Below, piece by piece: positions 1-5,697 of a stretch of 16,261 bases of DNA. The position numbers and the translations under genes were made by a program. Numbering within the stretch: the first letter of the stretch is position 1; each line of letters opens with the position of its first letter. Source of the DNA: Acetobacteraceae bacterium (lineage in GTDB: Bacteria > Pseudomonadota > Alphaproteobacteria > Acetobacterales > Acetobacteraceae); the NCBI GenBank assembly GCA_027311485.1, contig DAICYU010000030.1, positions 1-16,261 of the forward strand. Reading direction: 5' to 3'. Below the pieces are notes generated by a model. It saw only the letters and a list, made by a program, of their open reading frames with translations. It was not told the origin of the DNA and made no database searches.

Positions 1-259
1 TTGACGGGATGATCACGCGATCGCCCACTTGGACGTTGCGGACCATGGGGCCGACCTGTTCGACGACGCCGACACCTTCGTGACCGAGGATGGTGCCGGG
101 GCGCATCCCGCTGAAAGTGCCGCGCACGAAATGAAGGTCGGTGCCGCAGATAGCCGAGGATGTCAGCCGGATGATGGCGTCGGTGGGCTCCTTGAGCGTG
201 GGTTCGGGTACGTCTTCCAGGGCGATGTCGCCGATGGCGCGGAATACGACGGCTTTCAT
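1..259 (-). CDS. Zinc-dependent alcohol dehydrogenase, N-terminal part (runs off the window)
   Basis: The first 86 codons are visible; the rest lies beyond the left edge. The protein starts MKAVVFRAIGDIALEDVPEP, the usual opening of medium-chain zinc dehydrogenases with a GroES-like fold. The catalytic zinc ligand Cys38 lies in ICGTDLH, and His60-Glu61 lie in GHEGVG. Such enzymes oxidise alcohols or aldehydes (including formaldehyde) with NAD(P)+; the cofactor domain is not visible, so the substrate cannot be given. ICGTDLHFVRG resembles the glutathione-independent formaldehyde dehydrogenase/threonine dehydrogenase-like branch. The ATG is preceded by GGAG at good spacing. It is co-directional with the mrp operon but separated from it by about 190 bp, so it probably has its own promoter; I could not identify one. 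Confidence 0.85.
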   Translation of the reverse strand, partial: MKAVVFRAIGDIALEDVPEPTLKEPTDAIIRLTSSAICGTDLHFVRGTFSGMRPGTILGHEGVGVVEQVGPMVRNVQVGDRVIIPS

Positions 260-450
260 GGCAGCTCCGAGGGGAAATGCATTGCGGGGCACGGACCCGT
301 TGACGTTCTGATGACTATCGAAATCGGGTCTCGCGGCTGTAACCGGGCGGGTAGGCGCGGGTTTGGCGTTTCACTAAAATTACACATGGACTGAGAGCGA
401 TACCGGTTCTTCGGCGATACGACCGGCCTGCGTCACGCCGTCGGCGTCGA

Positions 451-2199
451 TCAGCCCAGCGCCAATGCCGCGGCGAAAATCCCAAGGCCCAGGACAAGCC
501 AGCCGACATAATCGCCGATCAGGCCGCTATGGGCGGCCTCCAGCGGGCGGAAGGTGCGCATCAGTGTGTCGGCTGACCGCCGCAGCCGGCGGGGCATGTA
601 CTGACGGGACAGGTCCCAGGCGGCGATTGCCAGCGCCAGGCTTGTGGCCAGCCAGGGGACCAGCGGGTGCGGTGCCTTGGGGAATGCCTGCGACGGCGCG
701 GGCTGCGCGGGATTGATGAACGCGGGAACAGCCTGATTCATGACGTGGCTGATGGTTTCGCCGCCGGCCACGGCCAGCAGCAGAAGGCCGCAGCAGGGCG
801 CCAGCATCAGCCATAGCGGGCGGCTCGATCGTTCGTCCTCCTGCTCGGTCGGCGCGTGCGTCTCCTCACCCTGCATCGGGCCCAGGCCGAGGAAGACCCG
901 TCCGGTCACGCGCAGCATGGCGCCGCCAGTCAGGGCGGAGCCGAAGAACAGCACCGCAATCACCCAGGCTTCTCCGGCGCGGCTGGCGGCGGCATCCAGC
1001 ATGTGGGTGCCGGCGTCCATGATGCCGACCGGGGCGCCGGCCAGCAACAGGCCGCCCGTGGTCATGGCAAGCCCGGCCGGCCAGATCGATTTGCCGTGGC
1101 CGCGCAGCCCGATCTCATCGATGCCGCCGCAAAGGGCCAGGAGGATTCCGGCGGTCATGAACAGGGCGCCTTTCACCAGGCCGTGGCCGATCAGGTAGGT
1201 CATCATCGCCGCGGTGCCGTCCGCCGACAGCAGGGCGACGCCCAGGATCATGATGCCGACGTGGGATATGGTGGAAAACGCCAGCAGGCGTTTCACATGC
1301 CGCTGGCGGGCGCACATGATGCCGCCGACCAGGGTGCTTGCGGTGCCGGCGGCCAGCAGCAGCCGGTGGAAGATTGGCGCGATCGCGGCGTCGGCGGAGA
1401 ACACCTGCCAGTACAGGCGGGCGATGCCGTAGATCGCGATCGAGACCATGCTGCCGGAGAAGATCACCGACACCGGCGACGGGGCGACGGCATGGGCATC
1501 GGACAACCAGAACTGGAACGGAACGACGGCCGCCTTTATCAGCAACGCCGTCACCACCAGGCAGAAGGCGGCGGCAACCACGGGATCGCCTTGATGGACC
1601 GCGATGGCGCGGGACAAGGCGGTGAAGTCCAGCGCGCCGGCGCGGGCGTAGATCAGGCCGATGCCGCACAGCATCAGGTAGCCCCCGATGCCGTTCATGA
1701 CGGTGAAGTTCAGGCCGCCTTCCAGCGCCGATGCTTCCAGCCGGTAGCCGGTCAGCGCGAAGCCGGCGACGCCCATGACTTCGAACCAGACGAACATGTT
1801 GAACAGGTCGTGCGTCAGGCTGAAGCCCAGCATGCCGGCCATGAACAGCAGCATCAGCACGTGGAAGTGGGCGCGCACGGACTCGAAGTAGCCCCAGGCG
1901 AAGACGAAGGTGGCGGCGAACAGGATGCTGACCAGCAGCCCGAATCCGGCGCCGAAACGATCGATGACGAAGTCGATCCCCAGCGTCAGCCCGTTGGCCG
2001 GCTGCCAGCCGCCGAACCAGTAGGTGAAGGGCGTTGCGACACGCTGCAGCATCAGCACGCAGATGGCGGCGGTGGCCAGCGCGGTCAGTGTGGCGATGGC
2101 ATCCGGCACGCGGGCGGGCCACAGATGCGCGAAGATCAGCAGCAGGGCGGCGATGGACAGCGGCAGCACGACTGGCAGCGGCGCCAGAATTGACATCAT
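451..2199 (-). CDS. mrpD: Mrp-type Na+/H+ antiporter subunit D (NuoL/M/N-like proton/cation channel subunit)
   Basis: A 582-residue polytopic membrane protein of the complex I NuoL/M/N antiporter family, the ion-translocating subunit of Mrp complexes. Family residues are visible: Glu140 in MFVWFEVMG, Lys222 in LLIKAAVVPFQFW followed by SDAHAVAPSPVS, the HVKRLLAFSTISHVG block near residues 301-315, and Lys343 in HGLVKGALF. These match the Glu/Lys/His proton-relay positions of the family. The start is the ATG at 2199, whose ATGA overlaps the mrpC stop; an open frame continues upstream but it is a shadow of mrpC. This is the last gene of the operon and the only NuoL/M/N-type subunit in it, which argues that this complex has a single antiporter channel, like MbhH of archaeal membrane-bound hydrogenase. 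Confidence 0.9.
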   Translation of the reverse strand: MMSILAPLPVVLPLSIAALLLIFAHLWPARVPDAIATLTALATAAICVLMLQRVATPFTYWFGGWQPANGLTLGIDFVIDRFGAGFGLLVSILFAATFVFAWGYFESVRAHFHVLMLLFMAGMLGFSLTHDLFNMFVWFEVMGVAGFALTGYRLEASALEGGLNFTVMNGIGGYLMLCGIGLIYARAGALDFTALSRAIAVHQGDPVVAAAFCLVVTALLIKAAVVPFQFWLSDAHAVAPSPVSVIFSGSMVSIAIYGIARLYWQVFSADAAIAPIFHRLLLAAGTASTLVGGIMCARQRHVKRLLAFSTISHVGIMILGVALLSADGTAAMMTYLIGHGLVKGALFMTAGILLALCGGIDEIGLRGHGKSIWPAGLAMTTGGLLLAGAPVGIMDAGTHMLDAAASRAGEAWVIAVLFFGSALTGGAMLRVTGRVFLGLGPMQGEETHAPTEQEDERSSRPLWLMLAPCCGLLLLAVAGGETISHVMNQAVPAFINPAQPAPSQAFPKAPHPLVPWLATSLALAIAAWDLSRQYMPRRLRRSADTLMRTFRPLEAAHSGLIGDYVGWLVLGLGIFAAALALG

Positions 2200-2567
2200 T
2201 GACGCATCGGCCGCAATCGCTCGGGGTCCAGCGTGCCCTTGCGCTTGTGCAGTTGCACGCACATCGCCAGCAACAGGGCCGAGACGGTGGCGCCGACGAC
2301 GATGTCGGTCAGGACAAGCGCCTGCACCACCGGATCGACCGCCGGCGTGCCGGGCGGGTGGGCGTAGAAGATCGGCGGTCCGGCGCCCCAGCGATAGCCG
2401 ACGCACAGCAGCACGACATAGGTGGCCGATTGCACAACGGTCAGGCAGGCGACCAGATGCACGTAGTTACGGCTGGTCGCGACGCCATACAGCCCGACTC
2501 CCAGCAGCCAGGCGGCGACACACCACGGCAGCCCGGCGGTCATGTCCAGGCGGTCATGTGTCGTCAT
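2196..2567 (-). CDS. mrpC: Mrp-type antiporter subunit C (NuoK-like)
   Basis: A small hydrophobic NuoK/MnhC-family protein, 123 residues from the ATG at 2567. It has three membrane segments. SRNYVHLVACLTVVQSA in the second segment and the DPVVQALVLTDIVVGATVSA segment (the NuoK/MnhC Leu-Thr-Asp-Ile-Val motif) are diagnostic. In Mrp complexes this subunit sits between the MrpD channel and the rest of the membrane arm. The start is uncertain: ATG 2567 overlaps mrpB by 14 nt, while ATG 2543 (MTAGLPW) would place the first membrane helix right at the N-terminus and give 115 residues, closer to the usual length. Its stop overlaps the mrpD start (ATGA), indicating translational coupling. Confidence 0.86.
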   Translation of the reverse strand: MTTHDRLDMTAGLPWCVAAWLLGVGLYGVATSRNYVHLVACLTVVQSATYVVLLCVGYRWGAGPPIFYAHPPGTPAVDPVVQALVLTDIVVGATVSALLLAMCVQLHKRKGTLDPERLRPMRQ

Positions 2568-3309
2568 GCTCCGGTTCGCGGGTTTCCTCCAGGAACTCCA
2601 GCAGCACCAGGGAGAACCCGGCCATGACGGCGCAGGCGACGCCGGCATTCTCGATCTGCATCAGCCCGCCGGACAGCATGTCGCGGAATTTGCCGTAGGG
2701 CAGGATGTTCTGCAGGAACGCCGAGCCCGTCAGCATGGGGGCGAGGCCGGCGAGGGCGAACAGCAGGGCCCCGCCGCCCTCGCACACATCCAGCCAGGGT
2801 GTGCGCATGATCCGCCGCCAGCCGCGATAGCCCTCCCCCATGAACAGCAGCAGCAGGCCGGAGGCGATGACGACTCCGCCCTGAAAGCCGCCGCCCGGCG
2901 TCACCGTGGCGTGCAGAACAACATAAAAGCCGAACAGCAGGGTAAACGGCCCCATCAGGCGGCTGATCAGCACTGCGGCGTCGCTTCGGCCGGGTAGCCC
3001 GCGCCCCGGCAGCGTGCCGGGTTCGGCGGTGACGGACTCGCCGCGGGACCCACGCAGCAGAACCACCGCGCCGGTGACGGCGCAGACCAGCATGAACTCC
3101 TCGCCCAGCGTGTCGAAGCCGCGATAGTCAAAGTTCACCGCGCTGACCGTATTGCTGACGTGGCGGTCCCGTGGGGCATCATGGTTGATCGCGTCGCCGT
3201 AGGGCAGCGGGTGATCGCCGAAGCGGGGCATGTCGCATACGACCGCGGCAATGGGTGCGATCAGCAGCAGCACGCCGCACCAGAACAGGACCATGCGCAG
3301 CCGCGGCAT
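2554..3309 (-). CDS. mrpB: MnhB-domain protein with MbhE/MrpA-tail-like N-terminal extension
   Basis: A 251-residue membrane protein made of two recognisable parts. Residues 1-90 contain a membrane segment, a short polar loop and the VNFDYRGFDTLGEE block (about 58-71). That block is characteristic of the very C-terminal end of MrpA and of the separate MbhE subunit of archaeal hydrogenases. Residues 110-240 are an MnhB domain with ISRLMGPFTLLFGFYVVLHA and TPGGGFQGGVVIASG, the signature of MrpB/MbhF. It is thus an MbhE-MbhF type fusion acting in the membrane arm of an Mrp-like antiporter. The ATG at 3309 overlaps the preceding stop by one base (TGATG); GTG 3312 with a GTGA overlap is an alternative start. 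Confidence 0.87.
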   Translation of the reverse strand: MPRLRMVLFWCGVLLLIAPIAAVVCDMPRFGDHPLPYGDAINHDAPRDRHVSNTVSAVNFDYRGFDTLGEEFMLVCAVTGAVVLLRGSRGESVTAEPGTLPGRGLPGRSDAAVLISRLMGPFTLLFGFYVVLHATVTPGGGFQGGVVIASGLLLLFMGEGYRGWRRIMRTPWLDVCEGGGALLFALAGLAPMLTGSAFLQNILPYGKFRDMLSGGLMQIENAGVACAVMAGFSLVLLEFLEETREPEHDDT

Positions 3310-3557
3310 CACGGCGGGTCCTTGCGGTCGGTGCGGATGCTGGTCAGCGCCACCAGGAACAGCAGCGGCAGCGCAACGGTGCCAACTGCAAGCTCGGAAA
3401 ACGCCACGTCGGGCGCTTGCAGGACGCTGAACAGCAGCGTCAGCACCAGCCCGTTGGCGGCGATCGCCAGCACCTGCTGCCGCGGCTCCCGCGAGAACAC
3501 CACGCCGGCGCCGGTTGCGGTGGTCATCAACAGGATGATCCACACCAGCGCCGTCAT
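3309..3557 (-). CDS. DUF4040 / MbhD-like subunit (detached MrpA C-terminal domain)
   Basis: An 82-residue protein with three hydrophobic segments. The block LQAPDVAFSELAVGTVALP (residues 47-65) is the DUF4040 signature found in the C-terminal third of MrpA and in the stand-alone MbhD subunit; Glu55 is the conserved acidic residue. It lacks the NuoL-like antiporter part of MrpA entirely. The ATG at 3557 overlaps the mrpG stop (ATGA); the longer open frame upstream is a shadow of mrpG. Together with the N-terminus of the following MnhB protein it reconstitutes the MrpA tail, which links the MrpD/C/B side to the MrpE/F/G side in Mrp structures. Confidence 0.85.
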   Translation of the reverse strand: MTALVWIILLMTTATGAGVVFSREPRQQVLAIAANGLVLTLLFSVLQAPDVAFSELAVGTVALPLLFLVALTSIRTDRKDPP

Positions 3558-3835
3558 GGCATATCCCCACCGCTTTCCCGCCACGCCACCGCCCGGCCGA
3601 CCGCATGTGACAAGGCGGCGCCGTTCACCAGGACCAGCACGACCAGCAGCAGGATTTTCCACGCGCGGTCGGATGCGCCGTCGGCCCGGAAGGCGGCCAG
3701 CACCAGCAGCGGGCCGGCGGAGGCGGCAATAAAGGTGGCGCAATGCAGCCGGTCATAGGCCGAGGACAGGCGGGCGAAACCGACGCAGCCGATCCAGGTG
3801 CACAATGTTGCCAGGATCAGGATGGCGGCGATCAC
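3554..3835 (-). CDS. mrpG: Mrp-type antiporter subunit G
   Basis: A 93-residue membrane protein with three hydrophobic helices and the MnhG/PhaG block GCVGFARLSSAYDRLHCAT (about residues 16-34), equivalent to the family's arrangement of a small hydrophobic stretch followed by 'R..D..DRLHA'. It is a structural subunit of the Mrp antiporter membrane complex. The start is GTG at 3835, chosen because its GTGA overlaps the mrpF stop exactly as at the other junctions and it precedes the first helix (VIAAILILATLCTWIG). The open frame extends further upstream only as a shadow of mrpF. Its stop overlaps the DUF4040 gene by four bases. Confidence 0.85.
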   Translation of the reverse strand: MIAAILILATLCTWIGCVGFARLSSAYDRLHCATFIAASAGPLLVLAAFRADGASDRAWKILLLVVLVLVNGAALSHAVGRAVAWRESGGDMP

Positions 3836-4083
3836 AGCCAACGCTCGATAAACAAAGCCAGCATCAGCGTGCCGGGCAGGGACAGTGCCGCCAGCGTCAG
3901 CGGCAGGTCGATCAGGATGGTCTGATCGAAGGCAAAGCTGGTCAGCACCAGGATCAGGATGGTGACATTGGTGGCTAATTGCACGGCTACCAGACGGGCC
4001 GGCAGGCTGCCGCGGGCGGCGACCCACAGCGGCAGGGCCAATGGCGGCAGCCAGGCGATGACGCTGAGCAGCCAGGGGTTCAT
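3832..4083 (-). CDS. mrpF: Mrp-type antiporter subunit F
   Basis: An 83-residue protein with three membrane segments. The typical MrpF/MnhF pattern is visible: a short first helix, then ARLVAVQLATNVTILILVL (the R-x-VAxxxxTN stretch) and a last helix ending LFIERWL. MrpF proteins are small scaffold subunits of Mrp complexes. The ATG at 4083 overlaps the mrpE stop (ATGA) and the stop overlaps the GTG of mrpG, so it is translationally coupled on both sides. Length and hydropathy are normal for the family; nothing is missing. Confidence 0.85.
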   Translation of the reverse strand: MNPWLLSVIAWLPPLALPLWVAARGSLPARLVAVQLATNVTILILVLTSFAFDQTILIDLPLTLAALSLPGTLMLALFIERWL

Positions 4084-4538
4084 CGGGGGGCATCGCTTGT
4101 GGATGGGCCGGCCAGGCGGTGCGTCAGCATACGCTCACTCTGTACCAAGCTGACGACAAAGCGGTTCGGCGCGAGAGACGCAGCCAGCACCTGCACCGCC
4201 CGATTGGTGGCGGGGTCCGAGCCGGCTGCCTTGAGCAGGGCTGGCGTTTCCATCCGGCCGGCAGACAGGCATGGCTTTAACAAATGCCAGCCGACTGTGC
4301 CAACCTCCCGCGGCAATGCCGCCAGCGCTCGGCCGACCGGCGGTAGCCAGACCGCGGGCGCCAGCCGGAATGTGTGCCCGGAGCCGGCGCGGACCGCGAC
4401 CGACAAGGCCGAGCCGGCGGCCGCGGCCGCGGCGGCGGCGATGATTTCATCTGTTGCTGCCTCACCGGTCAGCAGCAGGTAGATACCGAACAGCGCGGTC
4501 CAGGTTAGAGCCATGGATGTGATGTTTCGGGTCTGCAT
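4080..4538 (-). CDS. mrpE: Mrp-type antiporter subunit E
   Basis: A 152-residue MnhE/MrpE-family protein and the first gene of the operon. It has two N-terminal membrane segments (about residues 9-25 and 29-48) and a soluble C-terminal half. LPREVGTVGWHLLKPCLS followed by METPALLKA and the NRAVQVLAASLAPNRFVVSL stretch is typical of MrpE, which usually reads '...T.LANSITLTPGT'. The start is ambiguous: ATG 4538 gives the longest protein but would lie only a few bases after the transcription start predicted from the promoter box at 4550-4574. ATG 4514 (MALTW) directly precedes the first helix and is a reasonable alternative. Neither has a strong Shine-Dalgarno. Confidence 0.83.
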   Translation of the reverse strand: MQTRNITSMALTWTALFGIYLLLTGEAATDEIIAAAAAAAAGSALSVAVRAGSGHTFRLAPAVWLPPVGRALAALPREVGTVGWHLLKPCLSAGRMETPALLKAAGSDPATNRAVQVLAASLAPNRFVVSLVQSERMLTHRLAGPSTSDAPR

Positions 4539-4549
4539 TGCGACCGGCT

Positions 4550-4574
4550 AACGCCGGGCAGCCGGGTGTGTTCC
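4550..4574 (-). promoter_or_regulatory. EcfG-type (general stress sigma) promoter for the mrp operon
   Basis: Read on the minus strand the sequence is GGAAC (4574-4570), 16 bases, CGTT (4553-4550). This matches exactly the consensus known for the alphaproteobacterial general-stress sigma factor EcfG (GGAAC-N16/17-CGTT). Transcription should begin about 6-8 bases after the CGTT, around 4543, immediately ahead of mrpE. No competing sigma-70 box is evident in the 192-bp divergent region. That the box is functional is inference. Confidence 0.65.
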
Positions 4575-4668
4575 CGCTCTGCGGCAACGTGAAGCCGGCA
4601 ACCCCGATGTGATGGCGGCGCAACGGCGGCGGGCAGGGCGCCCGCTTGGCTTCATCTCCGCGTTGGTT

Positions 4669-4694
4669 GGGACACCGCGCGCCGACTGTGTGTT
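4669..4694 (+). promoter_or_regulatory. Possible degenerate EcfG-type promoter for the yciF-like gene
   Basis: GGGAC at 4669-4673, 17 bases, TGTT at 4691-4694: two mismatches from the GGAAC-N16/17-CGTT consensus. The position suits transcription of the ferritin-like gene, with a leader of about 30 bases carrying the AGGAAC ribosome-binding site at 4720-4725. YciF-like genes are commonly part of the general stress response, but this match is weak and could be chance. Confidence 0.3.
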
Positions 4695-4730
4695 CTGGTT
4701 GTCGGAAATCAAACCCGACAGGAACATACC

Positions 4731-5252
4731 ATGTCAGCCAGTCAATCCGACAAGATCCAGCAGATCTACATCAGCGGCCTGCGCAACCAGCATGCGGTGG
4801 AGAATCAGGCGATCGAGTTGCTGGAACGCCAGGTCGGCCGGCTTGAAAACTATCCCGAAATGGCCGACCGGATGCGCCGGCATATCGAGGAAAGCCGCGA
4901 ACAGGCCCGCCGCATCGAGGAGTTGCTGTCGCACTTCGACACCAGCCATTCGTCGATGAAGGACACGATGATGTCGCTCGTCGGCAACATGGCGGCGATC
5001 GGCCACGCCGCGGCACAGGACGAAGTGGTGAAGAATACTTTCGCCAATTTTGCCTTCGAACACTTTGAGATCGCCAGCTACACGTCGTTGCTGACCCTTG
5101 CCGACATGGCCAACCACACGGCCGCGCGTTCAGCCCTGGAAACGTCATTGCGGGAGGAAAAGGATATGGCGGTGTGGATCGCCAATCATATTGAGGATAC
5201 CACGCGCCGCTATGCGGAGCGCGCCGCGCAGGGCATGCAGGCGGGAGTGTAG
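4731..5252 (+). CDS. Ferritin-like domain protein, YciE/YciF (DUF892) family
   Basis: A 173-residue all-helical protein of the DUF892/YciF ferritin-like family. The first helix IYISGLRNQHAVENQAIELL (12-31) is the family's opening helix. Acidic residues likely to bind a di-iron centre are Glu24, Glu53, Glu110/Glu113 (AFEHFEIASY) and Glu142/Glu143 (REEKDM). The exact ligand set is inferred from spacing, not proven. These cytoplasmic proteins are induced by osmotic, desiccation or general stress in many bacteria; the biochemical role is not settled. The ATG has AGGAAC eight bases upstream. It diverges from the mrp operon and is followed after 5 bp by a small gene in the same direction, probably one transcript. 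Confidence 0.88.
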   Translation: MSASQSDKIQQIYISGLRNQHAVENQAIELLERQVGRLENYPEMADRMRRHIEESREQARRIEELLSHFDTSHSSMKDTMMSLVGNMAAIGHAAAQDEVVKNTFANFAFEHFEIASYTSLLTLADMANHTAARSALETSLREEKDMAVWIANHIEDTTRRYAERAAQGMQAGV

Positions 5253-5257
5253 GGGCG

Positions 5258-5530
5258 ATGGCACAGGCTGAAACCACCACCGACCACAAGGTCATCCGCA
5301 AATGGATCGAGGAACGCCAAGGGCACCCGACCAAGGTCGCCGGCACCGAAGGCAAGGACGGCGAAGGCATCCTGCGCATCGACTTCCGTGAGCCGGACGA
5401 GAAGTTGGAACCAATCGACTGGGATGAGTTCTTCAAAACGTTTGAGGACCGTAAGCTGGCCTTCCTGCACCAGGACAAGACGGCCGACGGCAAGACCAGC
5501 CGGTTCTTCAAGTTCGTTCATCGGGACTAA
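5258..5530 (+). CDS. Small acidic conserved protein often mislabelled '1,4-alpha-glucan branching enzyme'
   Basis: A 90-residue soluble protein rich in Asp, Glu and Lys, with no signal peptide or membrane segment. The pattern is DHKVIRKWIEERQGHPTKV near the N-terminus, then GILRIDFRE, then IDWDEFFKTFEDRKLAFLHQ, ending in a TADGKTSRFFKFV stretch. I recognise this as a family of about 90-residue proteins that databases often call 'branching enzyme' although it has no glycosidase domain. The function is unknown. It lies 5 bp after the YciF-like gene, has a GGGG just before the ATG, and is likely co-transcribed and stress-related. The C-terminal Phe- and Lys-rich end may bind a partner or nucleic acid; that is speculation. 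Confidence 0.8.
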   Translation: MAQAETTTDHKVIRKWIEERQGHPTKVAGTEGKDGEGILRIDFREPDEKLEPIDWDEFFKTFEDRKLAFLHQDKTADGKTSRFFKFVHRD

Positions 5531-5580
5531 AGCTGAGCCGCGATTCCGGCACAGTTGAAGCATCTTCTACTTCATCAACC

Positions 5581-5598
5581 CGGTGTGAAGGAACACCG
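5581..5598. other. Hairpin overlapping the glycan-operon promoter
   Basis: CGGTGT (5581-5586) pairs with ACACCG (5593-5598) around a six-base loop. The right arm and loop overlap the GGAAC -35 element (5590-5594). As duplex DNA it is a 6+6 inverted repeat, so it could be an operator for a dimeric regulator, or an RNA hairpin ending the upstream transcript. There is no T-run after it. Confidence 0.4.
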
Positions 5599-5614
5599 TC
5601 ACAATCCGCGCGTT
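5590..5614 (+). promoter_or_regulatory. EcfG-type (general stress sigma) promoter for the glycan operon
   Basis: GGAAC (5590-5594), 16 bases, CGTT (5611-5614): an exact match to the EcfG consensus GGAAC-N16/17-CGTT, identical in spacing to the box ahead of mrpE. The predicted transcription start is about 5621, giving a leader of about 77 bases before the GTG at 5698. A hairpin lies at the 5' end of that leader. The match is seen directly; activity is inferred. Confidence 0.65.
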
Positions 5615-5622
5615 TTGCTGGG

Positions 5623-5646
5623 CGGACGCCCGAAGTTTGGCGTCCG
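5623..5646 (+). terminator. Hairpin: terminator of the yciF unit or 5' leader stem of the glycan operon
   Basis: CGGACGCC (5623-5630) pairs with GGCGTCCG (5639-5646), a perfect 8-bp GC-rich stem with an 8-base loop, extendable by two G-T pairs. TTCAATTT follows, a modest T-rich tail. It could end transcripts from the upstream stress genes. Because it begins at about the predicted start site of the promoter at 5590-5614, it would also form the extreme 5' end of the glycan-operon mRNA. Confidence 0.5.
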
Positions 5647-5697
5647 TTCAATTTGACCGTGCAACGCATGGTCATGTCTGGATAAGCAGGGGGCGCG

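Noticed and set aside
260..450. Promoter for the alcohol dehydrogenase in the 191-bp gap
   Set aside because: There is an AT-richer patch near 372-388 but no convincing -35/-10 pair, and no GGAAC-N16/17-CGTT box on the minus strand.
431..455. Short inverted repeat at the end of mrpD as a terminator
   Set aside because: The stem is only about 5 bp with a 3-base loop, it overlaps the stop region, and no T-run follows on the minus strand.
856..2193. 445-residue plus-strand open frame opposite mrpD
   Set aside because: It is rich in Gln, His, Gly and Arg with no domain or ribosome site, and is antisense to a clear membrane-protein gene; a GC-rich shadow frame.
4421..4442. GCGGCCGCGGCCGCGGCGGCGG run inside mrpE as a repeat element
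   Set aside because: It encodes an alanine run within the second membrane helix of MrpE and is explained by coding plus high GC.
5668..5685. ATG upstream of the first epimerase as its true start, or a regulatory mini-ORF
   Set aside because: It is in frame but stops at TAA after five codons, so it cannot be the start; there is no ribosome site or coding pattern to support a leader peptide.
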